DNA from: Streptococcus sp. A12
Lineage (GTDB): Bacteria; Bacillota; Bacilli; Lactobacillales; Streptococcaceae
Length of the DNA stretch: 51,055 nucleotides
Assembly: GCF_905372335.1 (NCBI RefSeq)
Contig: NZ_CAJPOU010000005.1
Coordinates: 1-51,055 of the forward strand
Direction: 5' to 3'
This document shows positions 8,489 through 16,644 of this stretch, piece by piece; the first letter of the stretch is position 1; each line of letters opens with the position of its first letter. The translations under genes were made by a program, and so were the position numbers. The notes under the pieces are model-generated. The model saw only the letters and a list, made by a program, of their open reading frames with translations, made no database searches and was not told where the DNA came from.

Positions 8489-9805
8489 TTAAATCGCAAA
8501 GAGATCGTTTAGGTTTTCTGCCATGGTTGGGTGGGTAAAGATTTGTTTTGCGATGTAAGTATAAGGGATCTTGTTGTCCATGGCCATGGTGATCAGGTTG
8601 ATAAGTTCGCCTGCAGCTTCTCCAAAGAGAGTTGCTCCAAGGATTTCTTTGGTTTCTGGGTTGACCACGGCTTTGAAGGCACCTCGAAGATCTGCATTAA
8701 CATGTCCACGAGGCATGGCAGCAACTGGCAATTCTTTAACAGCAACTGGAAGCCCTTTGTCACGTGCTTCTTGCTCAGTCAAGCCGACTTGGGCAAGTGG
8801 AGGAGCAATAAAGAGTGTTGTCGCATAATTGTTACGAGTTTCGAGATTGTAGCTACCATCGCCTGTAAGGTAGTTGAAGACAATGCGGAAGTCATCGAGT
8901 GACATGTAAGTAAACTGAGGGCCACCATTGACATCCCCAACCGCAAAGACACCAGAGACGCTGGTTTCCAAATGACGGTTAACTTGGATCGCTCCACGAT
9001 CAGTGACTTGGATGTCTGTGTTTTCAAGACCAAGTCCAGCTGTGTTTGGCTTACGACCTGTTGCGTAGAGAAGGATATCAAACTCGAAGTTTCCCTTATC
9101 CGTTACAACGGTTAAGCTATGGTCACCATCTTTGATTTCTTGGGTATGAACGCCTTGTAAGAATTGAATACCATCTTCTTCCAGGTAGCCTTTTGCAAGA
9201 GCTGCGATGCTTGGCTCGATCCGTGGCAAGAATGCTTCAGAGGCATCCAGTACCGTTACTTGGCTGCCCAAGGTATTGTAGAGGTGGGCAAATTCCAATC
9301 CGATTGGTCCACCACCAAGGACACCCAGGCGTTTAGGTAGGTTTTCCAAACGTTGAATACCGGTTGAATCCACTGCAAACTTGCTTTCAGCCAGTCCAGG
9401 GATTGGAAGGATAGTTGGCACTGCACCAGTATTAATAATAATGGTTTCAGCTGTCAATTCTTCCTTTTCCTCACCAGCTTGAATTTCGATGACCTTGTTG
9501 GACACAAAGCCGGCCGTCGCATCGATGATGTCTACACCTGTTCCAGCAATCGTTGCGTAGTTCTTGCCATTGAGACGAGTGGTGACTGCATTCTTCTCAT
9601 TCATGGCTTGCTCAAAATCCAAGCCTTTTTCTGCGGCAACAATCAAGGTCTTGGTTGGAATACAAGCGATATTGATACAAGTACCACCGTACATAGACTT
9701 GCTCTTTTCAATCAGAGCAACTTTTTTTCCTTGGCTTGATAATTTCGCTGCAAGTGTTTTACCAGCTTTACCAAATCCAATAACAATAACATCATACATT
9801 AACAT
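8489..9805 (-). CDS. har: FAD-dependent pyridine nucleotide-disulfide oxidoreductase, hypothiocyanous acid reductase type
   Basis: 438-aa flavoprotein of the glutathione-reductase family. N-terminal FAD site GFGKAG, redox-active CINIACIPTK with C43 and C48, NAD(P)H site GVLGGGPIGLEFAH, second FAD motif GVFAVGDVNGG, and a C-terminal dimerisation domain ending in FTHPTMAENLNDLF. The C-x4-C motif and sequence resemble RclA/MerA-like enzymes and pneumococcal Har, which reduces hypothiocyanous acid made by host peroxidases. The substrate is inferred; lipoamide or mercury reduction is less likely because the usual partner genes and extra cysteines are absent. Start is the upper of two close ATGs, well spaced from GAAGGTG. 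TACAAT preceded by TGA on the minus strand is a likely promoter. Confidence 0.8.
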   Translation of the reverse strand: MLMYDVIVIGFGKAGKTLAAKLSSQGKKVALIEKSKSMYGGTCINIACIPTKTLIVAAEKGLDFEQAMNEKNAVTTRLNGKNYATIAGTGVDIIDATAGFVSNKVIEIQAGEEKEELTAETIIINTGAVPTILPIPGLAESKFAVDSTGIQRLENLPKRLGVLGGGPIGLEFAHLYNTLGSQVTVLDASEAFLPRIEPSIAALAKGYLEEDGIQFLQGVHTQEIKDGDHSLTVVTDKGNFEFDILLYATGRKPNTAGLGLENTDIQVTDRGAIQVNRHLETSVSGVFAVGDVNGGPQFTYMSLDDFRIVFNYLTGDGSYNLETRNNYATTLFIAPPLAQVGLTEQEARDKGLPVAVKELPVAAMPRGHVNADLRGAFKAVVNPETKEILGATLFGEAAGELINLITMAMDNKIPYTYIAKQIFTHPTMAENLNDLFAI

Positions 9806-9944
9806 ATATTACACCTTCTTTCGTTTTCTATTGTATCAAACCCATTTTAAAAAGTCTGAAATCTGCTACGGTTTTTTTTGGAAGCTCATGGGAAGTGGGA
9901 AAGAGGGACAAGAAGTCTCGTTTTTTGCTGTAAAAAATTAAAAA

Positions 9945-10030
9945 AAGAGCCAAAAGAACGCAAGGCCAGCAAAGCAAAGCGGTTCAAGTAAGGCTCGGGT
10001 AGGTTGGGGCGAAAGCCCCTTAGACCTACC
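9945..10030. other. GC-rich multi-hairpin segment, unidentified
   Basis: Three nested or adjacent stems can be drawn on the plus strand: GAGCC/GGCTC enclosing GAACGC/GCGGTTC, then GGTAGGT/ACCTACC (9998-10030) capped by a GGGGC-GAAA-GCCCC tetraloop hairpin. The composition differs from the AT-rich flanks. It could be a structured RNA or a leftover of a mobile element (plasmid- or ICE-like origin). I do not recognise it. The region 9806-10382 contains no convincing gene, only the har promoter, this segment, a 32-codon frame, a terminator and a promoter. Confidence 0.4.
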
Positions 10031-10056
10031 ATGATTATATCATATCGATCAAAGAA

Positions 10057-10155
10057 ATGAAATATTTACCAAAAGCCATTACCCGGTTACGGTCCGGAAA
10101 GAAGCGATTTGAAGATTTAAGTATAGAAACAGTAAGTAAGGTTCAAATTGGCTAG
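10057..10155 (+). other. 32-codon open frame, possible gene remnant
   Basis: Starts MKYLPKAITRLRSG and ends SKVQIG. No ribosome site and no family recognised. Placed next to the GC-rich segment and a terminator it may be the tail of a lost mobile-element gene. Confidence 0.2.
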
Positions 10156-10166
10156 ATAAAAAAATA

Positions 10167-10198
10167 AAAAGGTTGTTTATACAGCCTTTTCTATTTTC
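10167..10198 (+). terminator. Intrinsic terminator
   Basis: AAAAGGTTGT pairs with ACAGCCTTTT (one G-T pair) around a TTAT loop and is followed by CTATTTTCT. Confidence 0.6.
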
Positions 10199-10322
10199 TG
10201 TTATAACGGCAATCGAATGACTACGTTTTTATTCGTTTGAGCATTATCTGACAGTACCTAAAATATAGTAAAATCAACTATCCGCACTTAATTGGTGACT
10301 GATAGAATGTATTTAATTTTCA

Positions 10323-10331
10323 TGGTATAAT
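10323..10331 (+). promoter_or_regulatory. Extended -10 promoter ahead of the truB fragment
   Basis: TGG followed by TATAAT at 10326-10331. Presumably the original truB promoter, now separated from intact truB by about 1.4 kb. Confidence 0.6.
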
Positions 10332-10382
10332 AAAGGGTCGGTGACTAGGGTGGTCACACATGAGTTAGAAAGAGCAAATCAG

Positions 10383-10637
10383 ATGGACGGAATTATTAAT
10401 GTAAAAAAAGAAGCAGGCATGACTTCGCATGATGTGGTCTTTAAACTGCGAAAAATCCTAGGTACCAAGAAGATTGGCCATGGGGGAACGCTAGATCCTG
10501 ATGTGGTGGGAGTGCTTCCGATTGCAGTTGGAAAAGCGATCCAGATGGTCGAATTTATGCAAGATGAAGGCAAAATCTATGAAGGAGAAACCACTTTGAG
10601 CTTTTCTACCACGACGGGGGATGCAAGTGGGGTTTAA
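10383..10637 (+). pseudogene. truB: 5' fragment of truB (duplicated, truncated)
   Basis: Codons 1-83 match the intact truB at 11824 closely at both DNA and protein level, including HGGTLDP with the catalytic Asp (D38). Homology stops abruptly near 10632 in DASG; two bases on, the frame hits a TAA. Without the rest of the catalytic domain and the PUA domain it cannot be functional. It differs from the intact copy at scattered sites (for example GKAIQM versus GKATRM), so it is not a very recent exact duplication. Confidence 0.9.
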
Positions 10638-10851
10638 AAGGAGACTTTCAATCTGCCATGGAAAATATGTCCAAATATAATTTGAAAAAAATGGGGGCAG
10701 ATTAAGAGATTATACATTTTTAATATCAAGCTTTGAGCTATTAAAAGTTTCCATTTTACCGATTGGGAGTGTTGTTCGAGTGAGAGAAGGTGTGGAGCCT
10801 GTCATGATTGTTAATCATTGTCCAGATACTAAAAAGCAGAGGCAAAAATGA
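10638..10851 (+). pseudogene. Remnants of type VII secretion-associated genes (DUF4176 fragment)
   Basis: Immediately after the truB break a frame reads GDFQSAMENMSKYNL and stops at 10705, resembling the C-terminal end of a small T7SS-type protein. The next frame (10705-10851) contains LPIGSVVRVREGVEPVMIV, which fits the N-terminal part of DUF4176 proteins encoded in streptococcal LXG-toxin/T7SS loci, but ends early. An ATG overlapping that stop opens a 32-codon frame beginning MKLGPFGLGLSIGG. The DUF4176 match is from memory of the family and should be searched. Confidence 0.5.
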
Positions 10852-10896
10852 AACTAGGACCATTTGGATTGGGCTTATCAATAGGGGGGGTAAAAC

Positions 10897-11658
10897 ATGG
10901 AAATACAATTAAAATTACGTGGAAACTCAGAAGGATTTATCCTTGAGTCAAAATTACCTGATGATGAACATTGGACTGAAAGAATTGAAATCGTTCAAGA
11001 AGAGGCAGGTTATCGTCTATATGCAAAAGATGTAGAAATTCTTGTCTTGAAAGTATCAGAATATATTTCTAAAAGAAAAAGAATAGTCGCAAGAGGGTTA
11101 AATAAGGATTTGATTTATTTTGAAGAAGAAAGATTTGAACATTTATGGGAACAAGCATACTGGCATGGAGTTTTTCAATTCAATTTAAATAACTATGAAA
11201 TGACGTGTGTAGGTTCAGGTAGTAAAGGAGATATTTCACCTGTCACAAAAGATGGCATTCCGATTGCCGTTTATGCTGCAAGTAATATTGCAATTGCTGG
11301 AAAGAGAAACTTTTCTCTCTATACTGAAAATATTGACGAAATTGACAATTTACTGATGTTTTACGTAATTGATTATATTAGGGGATATGACTTTTTAGAT
11401 ATTGATTCTTTATCTGCAAGATATCGTTTCTTTTATCAATTCAATGATCGCTCAGCTATAACGAAGGAACATTTAGATATGCTTCCAGAGGCTAGAAGAC
11501 CTTCTAAGTTAGAGGCGTTTATCGTCTATTTTTTATCAGCCTTCCTTGTTGTAGGTGTAAGCTTGGTATCATTACGCCCTTTGTTCACATTTTTATTAGG
11601 ATTACTAATACATTATATTTATACTATCTTAAAAAATTGGAGAGACAGAGGTGAATAG
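10897..11658 (+). CDS. Unknown protein, possibly tubby/LURP-one-like, with C-terminal membrane segments
   Basis: 253 aa, no confident family. Residues 1-195 are soluble and beta-rich in appearance. The region around GSGSKGDISPVTKDGIPIAV, followed by FSLYTENIDEIDNLLMF, resembles tubby C-terminal-like or LURP-one folds, a low-confidence reading. Two hydrophobic stretches near the C-terminus (about 208-240) suggest a membrane hairpin, then a basic tail. Preceded by AGGGGGG seven bases from the ATG. AT-rich and flanked by truB sequence on both sides, so it is cargo of an insertion. Its T7SS-remnant neighbour suggests an accessory or immunity role, which is speculation. Confidence 0.6.
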   Translation: MEIQLKLRGNSEGFILESKLPDDEHWTERIEIVQEEAGYRLYAKDVEILVLKVSEYISKRKRIVARGLNKDLIYFEEERFEHLWEQAYWHGVFQFNLNNYEMTCVGSGSKGDISPVTKDGIPIAVYAASNIAIAGKRNFSLYTENIDEIDNLLMFYVIDYIRGYDFLDIDSLSARYRFFYQFNDRSAITKEHLDMLPEARRPSKLEAFIVYFLSAFLVVGVSLVSLRPLFTFLLGLLIHYIYTILKNWRDRGE

Positions 11659-11823
11659 TAGGGTATTTACCTATTGATTAATTATTGATACTGCATTAAA
11701 AGAAATATTAAAAAGGTGCCAATAGCCTAATTAAAGGCATGAGAGGATGGTTTAAATGATACTGGAACGAATGAAAAAAATTTTATTAACCACATGATGA
11801 GAAAGGAAATCAGAAAGCAACAC

Positions 11824-12720
11824 ATGAACGGTATTATCAACTTAAAGAAAGAAGCAGGGATGACCTCGCATGATGTGGTCTTTAAACTGCGAAAAATCTT
11901 AGGTACCAAGAAGATTGGCCATGGAGGGACGCTGGATCCTGATGTGGTGGGAGTGCTTCCGATTGCAGTTGGCAAGGCGACTCGGATGGTGGAATTTATG
12001 CAAGATGAAGGCAAGGTCTATGAGGGAGAAATCACTCTGGGATTTTCTACCACAACGGAGGATGCCAGTGGGGAAGTCGTAGAGCGGACCCCAGTGGAAG
12101 CCCCTTTAGATGCAACAGAGGTGGACCGCATGATTGCCCAGATGGTGGGAGAAATGGAGCAGATACCGCCTATGTACTCAGCAGTCAAGGTCAACGGACG
12201 TAAGCTCTATGAATATGCGCGGACAGGAGAAGAAGTGGAACGTCCTGTCCGACAGGTGACCATCTATAGTTTTGAAAGAACCAGTCCCATTTGCTACGAG
12301 GATAAACTTGCGCGTTTTAACTTCCGAGTAAAATGTAGCAAGGGAACCTATATCCGGACCTTATCGGTTGACTTGGGAGAGAAGCTTGGTTATGCAGCCC
12401 ATATGTCTCATCTGACCCGAACCAGTGCTGCCGGTTTGTCACTGGATGATGCCCTGACCTTAGAAGAAGTAGCTGAAAAAGTAGGGCAAGGAGATTTGAG
12501 CTTCCTTCATCCACTTGAGATTGGAACCGGGGATCTGGAAAAAGTAGAGCTGACTGTTGAAGAAGTTGGCGAAGTCCAAGTGGGACGCTTTATTCCGGTT
12601 GAGAGCGAAGCCAGAGAGTTAGCTGCGTTTTACCAAGGGAAATTGGTAGCCATTATGGAAAAAAGGGAAGAACTTTACAAACCTCGCAAGGTTTTTCTGA
12701 CAGAAAGTGTGTTACAATAA
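11824..12720 (+). CDS. truB: tRNA pseudouridine(55) synthase TruB
   Basis: 298 aa, full length. Makes pseudouridine 55 in the T-loop of tRNAs. Catalytic Asp lies in GGTLDP (D38). The central region has PPMYSAVKVNGRKLYEYAR and KCSKGTYIRTLSVDLGEKL. A C-terminal PUA-like part follows. The start at MNGIINL matches the family; in-frame starts at 11794 and 11797 would add 10 or 9 residues, and no strong ribosome site decides. The 5' 250 bp is duplicated at 10383. The stop is 4 nt before ribF, a conserved pairing. Confidence 0.95.
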   Translation: MNGIINLKKEAGMTSHDVVFKLRKILGTKKIGHGGTLDPDVVGVLPIAVGKATRMVEFMQDEGKVYEGEITLGFSTTTEDASGEVVERTPVEAPLDATEVDRMIAQMVGEMEQIPPMYSAVKVNGRKLYEYARTGEEVERPVRQVTIYSFERTSPICYEDKLARFNFRVKCSKGTYIRTLSVDLGEKLGYAAHMSHLTRTSAAGLSLDDALTLEEVAEKVGQGDLSFLHPLEIGTGDLEKVELTVEEVGEVQVGRFIPVESEARELAAFYQGKLVAIMEKREELYKPRKVFLTESVLQ

Positions 12721-12724
12721 ATTT

Positions 12725-13642
12725 ATGAACATTTGTTATGTAACTAGTGAAAAAGAAATAAAAGCTCAAGCAGATACCGTTCTTGTCTTGGGCTATTTTG
12801 ACGGTCTCCATCGAGGGCATCAGGAGCTCTTTCGGACAGCTCGTACCATTGCCGATGAGCAAGGACTTCGAGTAGCTGTTTTAACCTTTCCAGAATCTCC
12901 AAAGTTGGCTTTTGCCCGTTACCAACCAGAATTACTCCTCCACCTCCAAAATCCGGAGGAGCGCTTTAAACGGATGGAAGAATTGGGAGTTGATGATCTT
13001 TATCTCATTGATTTTACCAGTGATTTTGCGGCTCACACGGCCCAAGAATTCGTTGCGACTTACCTAACTGCACTTCGGGCGCGTGTCTTAGTGGCAGGCT
13101 TTGATTATAGCTTTGGTAGCGACAAGAAAGTAGCTAGTGATTTGGGAACCTATTTTAAGGGTCAAGTCATCGTCGTTCCACCTGTCCTAGACCAGGGCGA
13201 AAAAATCAGCTCAACTCGTATTCGGCAGGCGATTGCATCAGGCCAGGTCAAAGAAGCAGCTGATCTTTTAGGCTATCCCTTATCCAGCCGTGGCATCGTA
13301 GTCCATGGGGATGCACGGGGTCGTACCATTGGTTTTCCAACAGCCAATCTGGCGCCGATCGATCGCACCCATCTCCCTCAGGATGGTGTTTATGTCGTCG
13401 AAGTAGAAGTGCTAGGGAGACGTCACCGTGGGATGGCTTCTGTAGGGAAAAACTCGACCTTTGATGGGACGGAACTTCGCTTTGAAGCCAATATCTTTGA
13501 TTTTTCAAAAGATATTTATGGACATACGATTCGAATTTTTTGGTTAGACAAGATTCGAGAAATGGTCAAATTTGACCGTGTAGAAGCACTCGTCGAACAA
13601 CTGCGTCAGGATGAGATCATGGCTCGTCAATGGACCAGATAA
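12725..13642 (+). CDS. ribF: Bifunctional riboflavin kinase / FAD synthetase RibF
   Basis: 305 aa. Converts riboflavin to FMN, then FMN to FAD. The N-terminal adenylyltransferase domain has GYFDGLHRGH and the SSTRIRQAI signature. The C-terminal flavokinase domain has GRTIGFPTANL and GVYVVEVEV. It starts 4 nt after truB with no strong ribosome site, which suggests translational coupling. An ATG at 12707 inside truB is a weaker start candidate because it would add six residues absent from relatives. Ends at a strong terminator. Confidence 0.95.
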   Translation: MNICYVTSEKEIKAQADTVLVLGYFDGLHRGHQELFRTARTIADEQGLRVAVLTFPESPKLAFARYQPELLLHLQNPEERFKRMEELGVDDLYLIDFTSDFAAHTAQEFVATYLTALRARVLVAGFDYSFGSDKKVASDLGTYFKGQVIVVPPVLDQGEKISSTRIRQAIASGQVKEAADLLGYPLSSRGIVVHGDARGRTIGFPTANLAPIDRTHLPQDGVYVVEVEVLGRRHRGMASVGKNSTFDGTELRFEANIFDFSKDIYGHTIRIFWLDKIREMVKFDRVEALVEQLRQDEIMARQWTR

Positions 13643-13651
13643 TATTTGTTA

Positions 13652-13679
13652 GAAATTCTCCCTTAAGGGGAGAATTTTC
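13652..13679 (+). terminator. truB-ribF terminator
   Basis: GAAATTCTCCC and GGGGAGAATTTTC pair around TTAA, followed by a T-rich stretch. Confidence 0.9.
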
Positions 13680-13768
13680 TTTGTCTAAATTAAAAAATCA
13701 CTATGCAAGCACGGAATAATTTTGTATAATAGAGTCAGCTAAGTGTGTCCAAAAAAGAAGAGAAGAAC

Positions 13769-14170
13769 ATGATTACATTATTTTTGTCTCCGAGTTGTAC
13801 ATCCTGTCGGAAGGCCCGGGCTTGGTTAGAAAAACATGAGGTTCCTTTTAAGGAACACAATATTATGACGAGTCCTTTAACAAATGAGGAGTTGCGTAAT
13901 ATTTTAGCTCTAACTGAGAACGGTACAGACGATATTATTTCAACTCGTTCTAAGATTTTTCAGAAGCTAAATGTTGATGTAGAGGATTTATCGATTTCTG
14001 CTTTGATCAAGTTGATTGAGGAAAATCCTAGTCTTTTGCGTCGCCCAATTATTCTAGATAAAAAACGGATGCAAATTGGTTTTAATGAGGATGAAATCCG
14101 TGCATTTCTCCCTCGAGGATATCGTAAGGAAGAGTTAAGATCTGCTACACTAAGAGCGGAGATCCATTAA
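13769..14170 (+). CDS. spx: Spx-family transcriptional regulator
   Basis: 133 aa, ArsC-like fold. The redox CxxC switch is CTSC near residue 10. The family block IISTRSKIFQKL and the C-terminal RPIILDKKRMQIGFNEDEIRAF are intact. Spx binds the alpha C-terminal domain of RNA polymerase and redirects transcription in thiol/oxidative stress. Streptococci usually carry two copies (SpxA1, SpxA2); I cannot tell which this is. Start at the ATG, with GAAGAGAAG upstream; a GTG at 13745 is in frame but unlikely. TATAAT at 13725-13730 is its promoter. One base separates it from the next gene. Confidence 0.92.
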   Translation: MITLFLSPSCTSCRKARAWLEKHEVPFKEHNIMTSPLTNEELRNILALTENGTDDIISTRSKIFQKLNVDVEDLSISALIKLIEENPSLLRRPIILDKKRMQIGFNEDEIRAFLPRGYRKEELRSATLRAEIH

Positions 14171-14171
14171 T

Positions 14172-14450
14172 ATGAATAAGAATTATAGTTACCCACTCGA
14201 TTTATCGTGGAGCACTGAAGAGCTTGCTTCGGTGCTTTCTTTTTTTAATCAGGTTGAACAAGCCTATGAACAAAAGGCAGATGCCCGCATCTACCTAGAA
14301 GCCTATAAGGCCTTTAAGAAAGTTGTCTCAAGTATTGGCGAAGAAAAGCGTCTGGGCAAAGAATTTGAAGAAGTCAGCGGCTATTCACTTTATCGTGCAA
14401 CCAAAGTTGCGAAAGAAAAAGGGGAAGGATGGTTTTCGATTGATCAATAA
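14172..14450 (+). CDS. UPF0223 family protein (YktA-like)
   Basis: 92 aa, function unknown. Family hallmark N-terminus YSYPLDLSWSTEEL and the GYSLYRA motif are present. Begins one base after spx and overlaps the next gene by 11 nt, so the three are one operon, an arrangement common in streptococci. Confidence 0.9.
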   Translation: MNKNYSYPLDLSWSTEELASVLSFFNQVEQAYEQKADARIYLEAYKAFKKVVSSIGEEKRLGKEFEEVSGYSLYRATKVAKEKGEGWFSIDQ

Positions 14451-15213
14451 ATTAGAATTTGCTAAGACCATTGTCAAAGAAGCAGGAAGCTATCTTAGAG
14501 AGCACCTGCATGACCAGTTAGCAATTACAGTCAAAACAAATCCGACGGATTTGGTGACTCAAATGGACCAAGAAGTGCAAGCAACCCTGGTTGGCAAGAT
14601 TTTAGAAGCCTATCCAGAAGACCACATTTTTGCGGAAGAGGATGACCTTCGTGCACCTATTCGTTCCGGTAAGGTCTGGGTGATTGATCCCATTGATGGG
14701 ACCAATAATTTTGTGACCCAAAAAGAAGACTTTGCTGTTATGGTTGCTTATTTTGAAGAAGGGATTGGCCAGTTTGGCTTGATTTATGATGTCATGCGGG
14801 ATCATCTCTTTTTTGGTGGAATGGATTTTGGAGTCTTTTGCAATGAGCAAGAACTGAAACCCTTTCAAAATCGTCCCCTTAGCGATTTATTAGTGGCTTC
14901 CAATGTTGGCATGCTCAAGTCCAACGCTTGGGGCATGGCGGATCTGGGGGCAGAATGCTTAGGAATTCGGGTCTATGGGAGTGCAGGTATCAGCTTTGCC
15001 AAGATTTTATCCGGTGGTATTTTAGGCTACTTCAGCTATATCTGGCCATGGGACTATGCAGCAGCAGCCATCATGGGCGAGTGCCTAGGTTACTCTGTTT
15101 TGACTCTAGAAGGGAAAGAGCCTAACTATGAGACTTTGGAGCCCATCATGATGATCCCAACTTGTAAACTAGATGAGATTCAACCCTTTTTGAAGAAAGG
15201 AACACACGCATGA
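14440..15213 (+). CDS. Inositol monophosphatase family protein
   Basis: 257 aa, Mg-dependent phosphatase fold. Motif EEDD, the metal-site core WVIDPIDGTNNFV and the C-terminal WPWDYAAAAIM are all visible. Physiological substrate unknown; relatives act on inositol phosphates, FBP or PAP. The start is a TTG at 14440: it has GGGGAAGGA nine bases upstream and yields MINKLEFAKTIVKEAG, matching relatives, whereas the upstream in-frame ATG would read through the previous gene in another frame. Overlaps the next gene by 4 nt (ATGA). Confidence 0.88.
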   Translation: MINKLEFAKTIVKEAGSYLREHLHDQLAITVKTNPTDLVTQMDQEVQATLVGKILEAYPEDHIFAEEDDLRAPIRSGKVWVIDPIDGTNNFVTQKEDFAVMVAYFEEGIGQFGLIYDVMRDHLFFGGMDFGVFCNEQELKPFQNRPLSDLLVASNVGMLKSNAWGMADLGAECLGIRVYGSAGISFAKILSGGILGYFSYIWPWDYAAAAIMGECLGYSVLTLEGKEPNYETLEPIMMIPTCKLDEIQPFLKKGTHA

Positions 15214-16514
15214 CCTTTCCTCAAGGATTTAAAGAAAAGTATCATCAACTACTTGGAGAGGAGGCTGAGGCCTTCTTTCAAACCTTTGACGAGCCGGCCG
15301 TATCTGCCTATCGGACTAATCCATTAAAGGCGGAGCAAATCAGAGGTGATGAGCCTATTCCAGGCATGCCTTGGAGTTACTATGGCAAAGTTTCTGGGAA
15401 ATCGATTGCCCATGTCACTGGAGTGGTCTATTCGCAAGAACCGGCTGCCCAAATGGTAGCCCAAGTAGCCCATCCCAGTCCAGATATGAAGGTCTTAGAT
15501 CTTGCGGCAGCACCGGGTGGCAAGACGACCCACTTGCTCTCTTATTTAGACAATCAAGGACTCCTCGTTTCCAATGAAATCCACAAGGGCCGCTCCAAGA
15601 TTCTGGTCGAGAATGTCGAACGTTTTGGAGCCCGCAATGTCGTGGTGACCAATGAATCAGCCGATCGTTTGGCTAAGGTTTTCCCAGCCTATTTTGATTT
15701 GATTGTTTTGGACGCACCATGCTCTGGTGAAGGAATGTTTCGAAAGCAGCCAGATGCTATGGACTATTGGCATCCTGATTATCCAGCCCAATGTGCTGGT
15801 CTCCAGAGAGAAATCTTAACAGATGCCCTCAAGATGCTGGCACCAGGGGGGCAGCTGGTTTATTCGACTTGTACCTGGGCACCAGAAGAGAACGAAGAAA
15901 TTGTCTCTTGGCTCTTAGACGAATATGAGTTGGAATTGCTACCGATTGAAAAAATCAATGGCATGGTAGAAGGGATTGGACATCCTGAAACAGCTAGGAT
16001 GTATCCTCATCGTTTCAAAGGGGAAGGGCAATTTGTTGCTAAATTCCATTATCAGGGAGGGCCTGAAGTCAAGAAGATCAAGGAAGGCCGTTCCAATCTA
16101 ACGGCTGAGCAGAAAAAGTTGTGGCAAGCTTTTGCTCAGGATTGCCTGTCCATTGACCTAGAAGGCCTCTACCAATGTTTTGGAGATCAGCTTTATCTCT
16201 TGCCGGTTGGACTTCCTGATTTGAAAAAGGTCAAGATTGCTCGCAATGGCTTGCACCTTGGAACCTTCAAGAAAAATCGCTTTGAACCTAGCTTTGCCTT
16301 AGGCCTAGCTCTGAAGCCAGATCAAGTGAAGAAAGCGGTCAGCTTATCGGATCAAGACTTCATCAAGTACGTAGCTGGGGAGACCATTCAACTGGAGCAG
16401 GACTATACCAATGGATGGTATCAAGTCTTAGCTGGAGGCAATGGTTTAGGCTTTGCTAAAGTGACGGGACGGACTTTGAAAAATTTCTTTCCAAAAGGCT
16501 TGAGATTTAGATAA
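15210..16514 (+). CDS. rsmF: RsmF-like rRNA cytosine-C5 methyltransferase (NOL1/NOP2/Sun)
   Basis: 434 aa. SAM-binding motif DLAAAPGGKTTHLL, motif IV LDAPCSGEGMFRK with its release cysteine, and motif VI YSTCTWAPEENEE with the catalytic cysteine. The C-terminal third matches the RsmF-type RNA-binding extension. Coupled to the phosphatase gene by an ATGA overlap. The pst operon downstream mirrors the pneumococcal order. Confidence 0.92.
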   Translation: MTFPQGFKEKYHQLLGEEAEAFFQTFDEPAVSAYRTNPLKAEQIRGDEPIPGMPWSYYGKVSGKSIAHVTGVVYSQEPAAQMVAQVAHPSPDMKVLDLAAAPGGKTTHLLSYLDNQGLLVSNEIHKGRSKILVENVERFGARNVVVTNESADRLAKVFPAYFDLIVLDAPCSGEGMFRKQPDAMDYWHPDYPAQCAGLQREILTDALKMLAPGGQLVYSTCTWAPEENEEIVSWLLDEYELELLPIEKINGMVEGIGHPETARMYPHRFKGEGQFVAKFHYQGGPEVKKIKEGRSNLTAEQKKLWQAFAQDCLSIDLEGLYQCFGDQLYLLPVGLPDLKKVKIARNGLHLGTFKKNRFEPSFALGLALKPDQVKKAVSLSDQDFIKYVAGETIQLEQDYTNGWYQVLAGGNGLGFAKVTGRTLKNFFPKGLRFR

Positions 16515-16539
16515 ATTATTAGGAAATGCGGTCTTTCTA

Positions 16540-16548
16540 TGTTATAGT
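16540..16548 (+). promoter_or_regulatory. pst operon promoter candidate
   Basis: TGT followed by TATAGT, an extended -10, about 100 nt before pstS. No clear -35 or PhoB-type box was recognised. Confidence 0.5.
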
Positions 16549-16644
16549 GGAAATAGAGTGATTCTTGCTAGAATACTAGAAGATGACCAAGTGTTTAGAG
16601 ATAAAATTTAAACGATATTTGATTATGATTCAAGGAGACTTACA

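Noticed and set aside
10087..10110. GGTCCGGAAAGAAGCG, similar to the SRP RNA loop
   Set aside because: No flanking helix typical of the 4.5S/SRP RNA could be formed and spacing is wrong.
10255..10285. Stretch ACCTAAAATATAGTAAAAT resembling part of a pneumococcal RUP/BOX-type repeat
   Set aside because: Only about 19 bases match from memory, without terminal repeats; too short to call.
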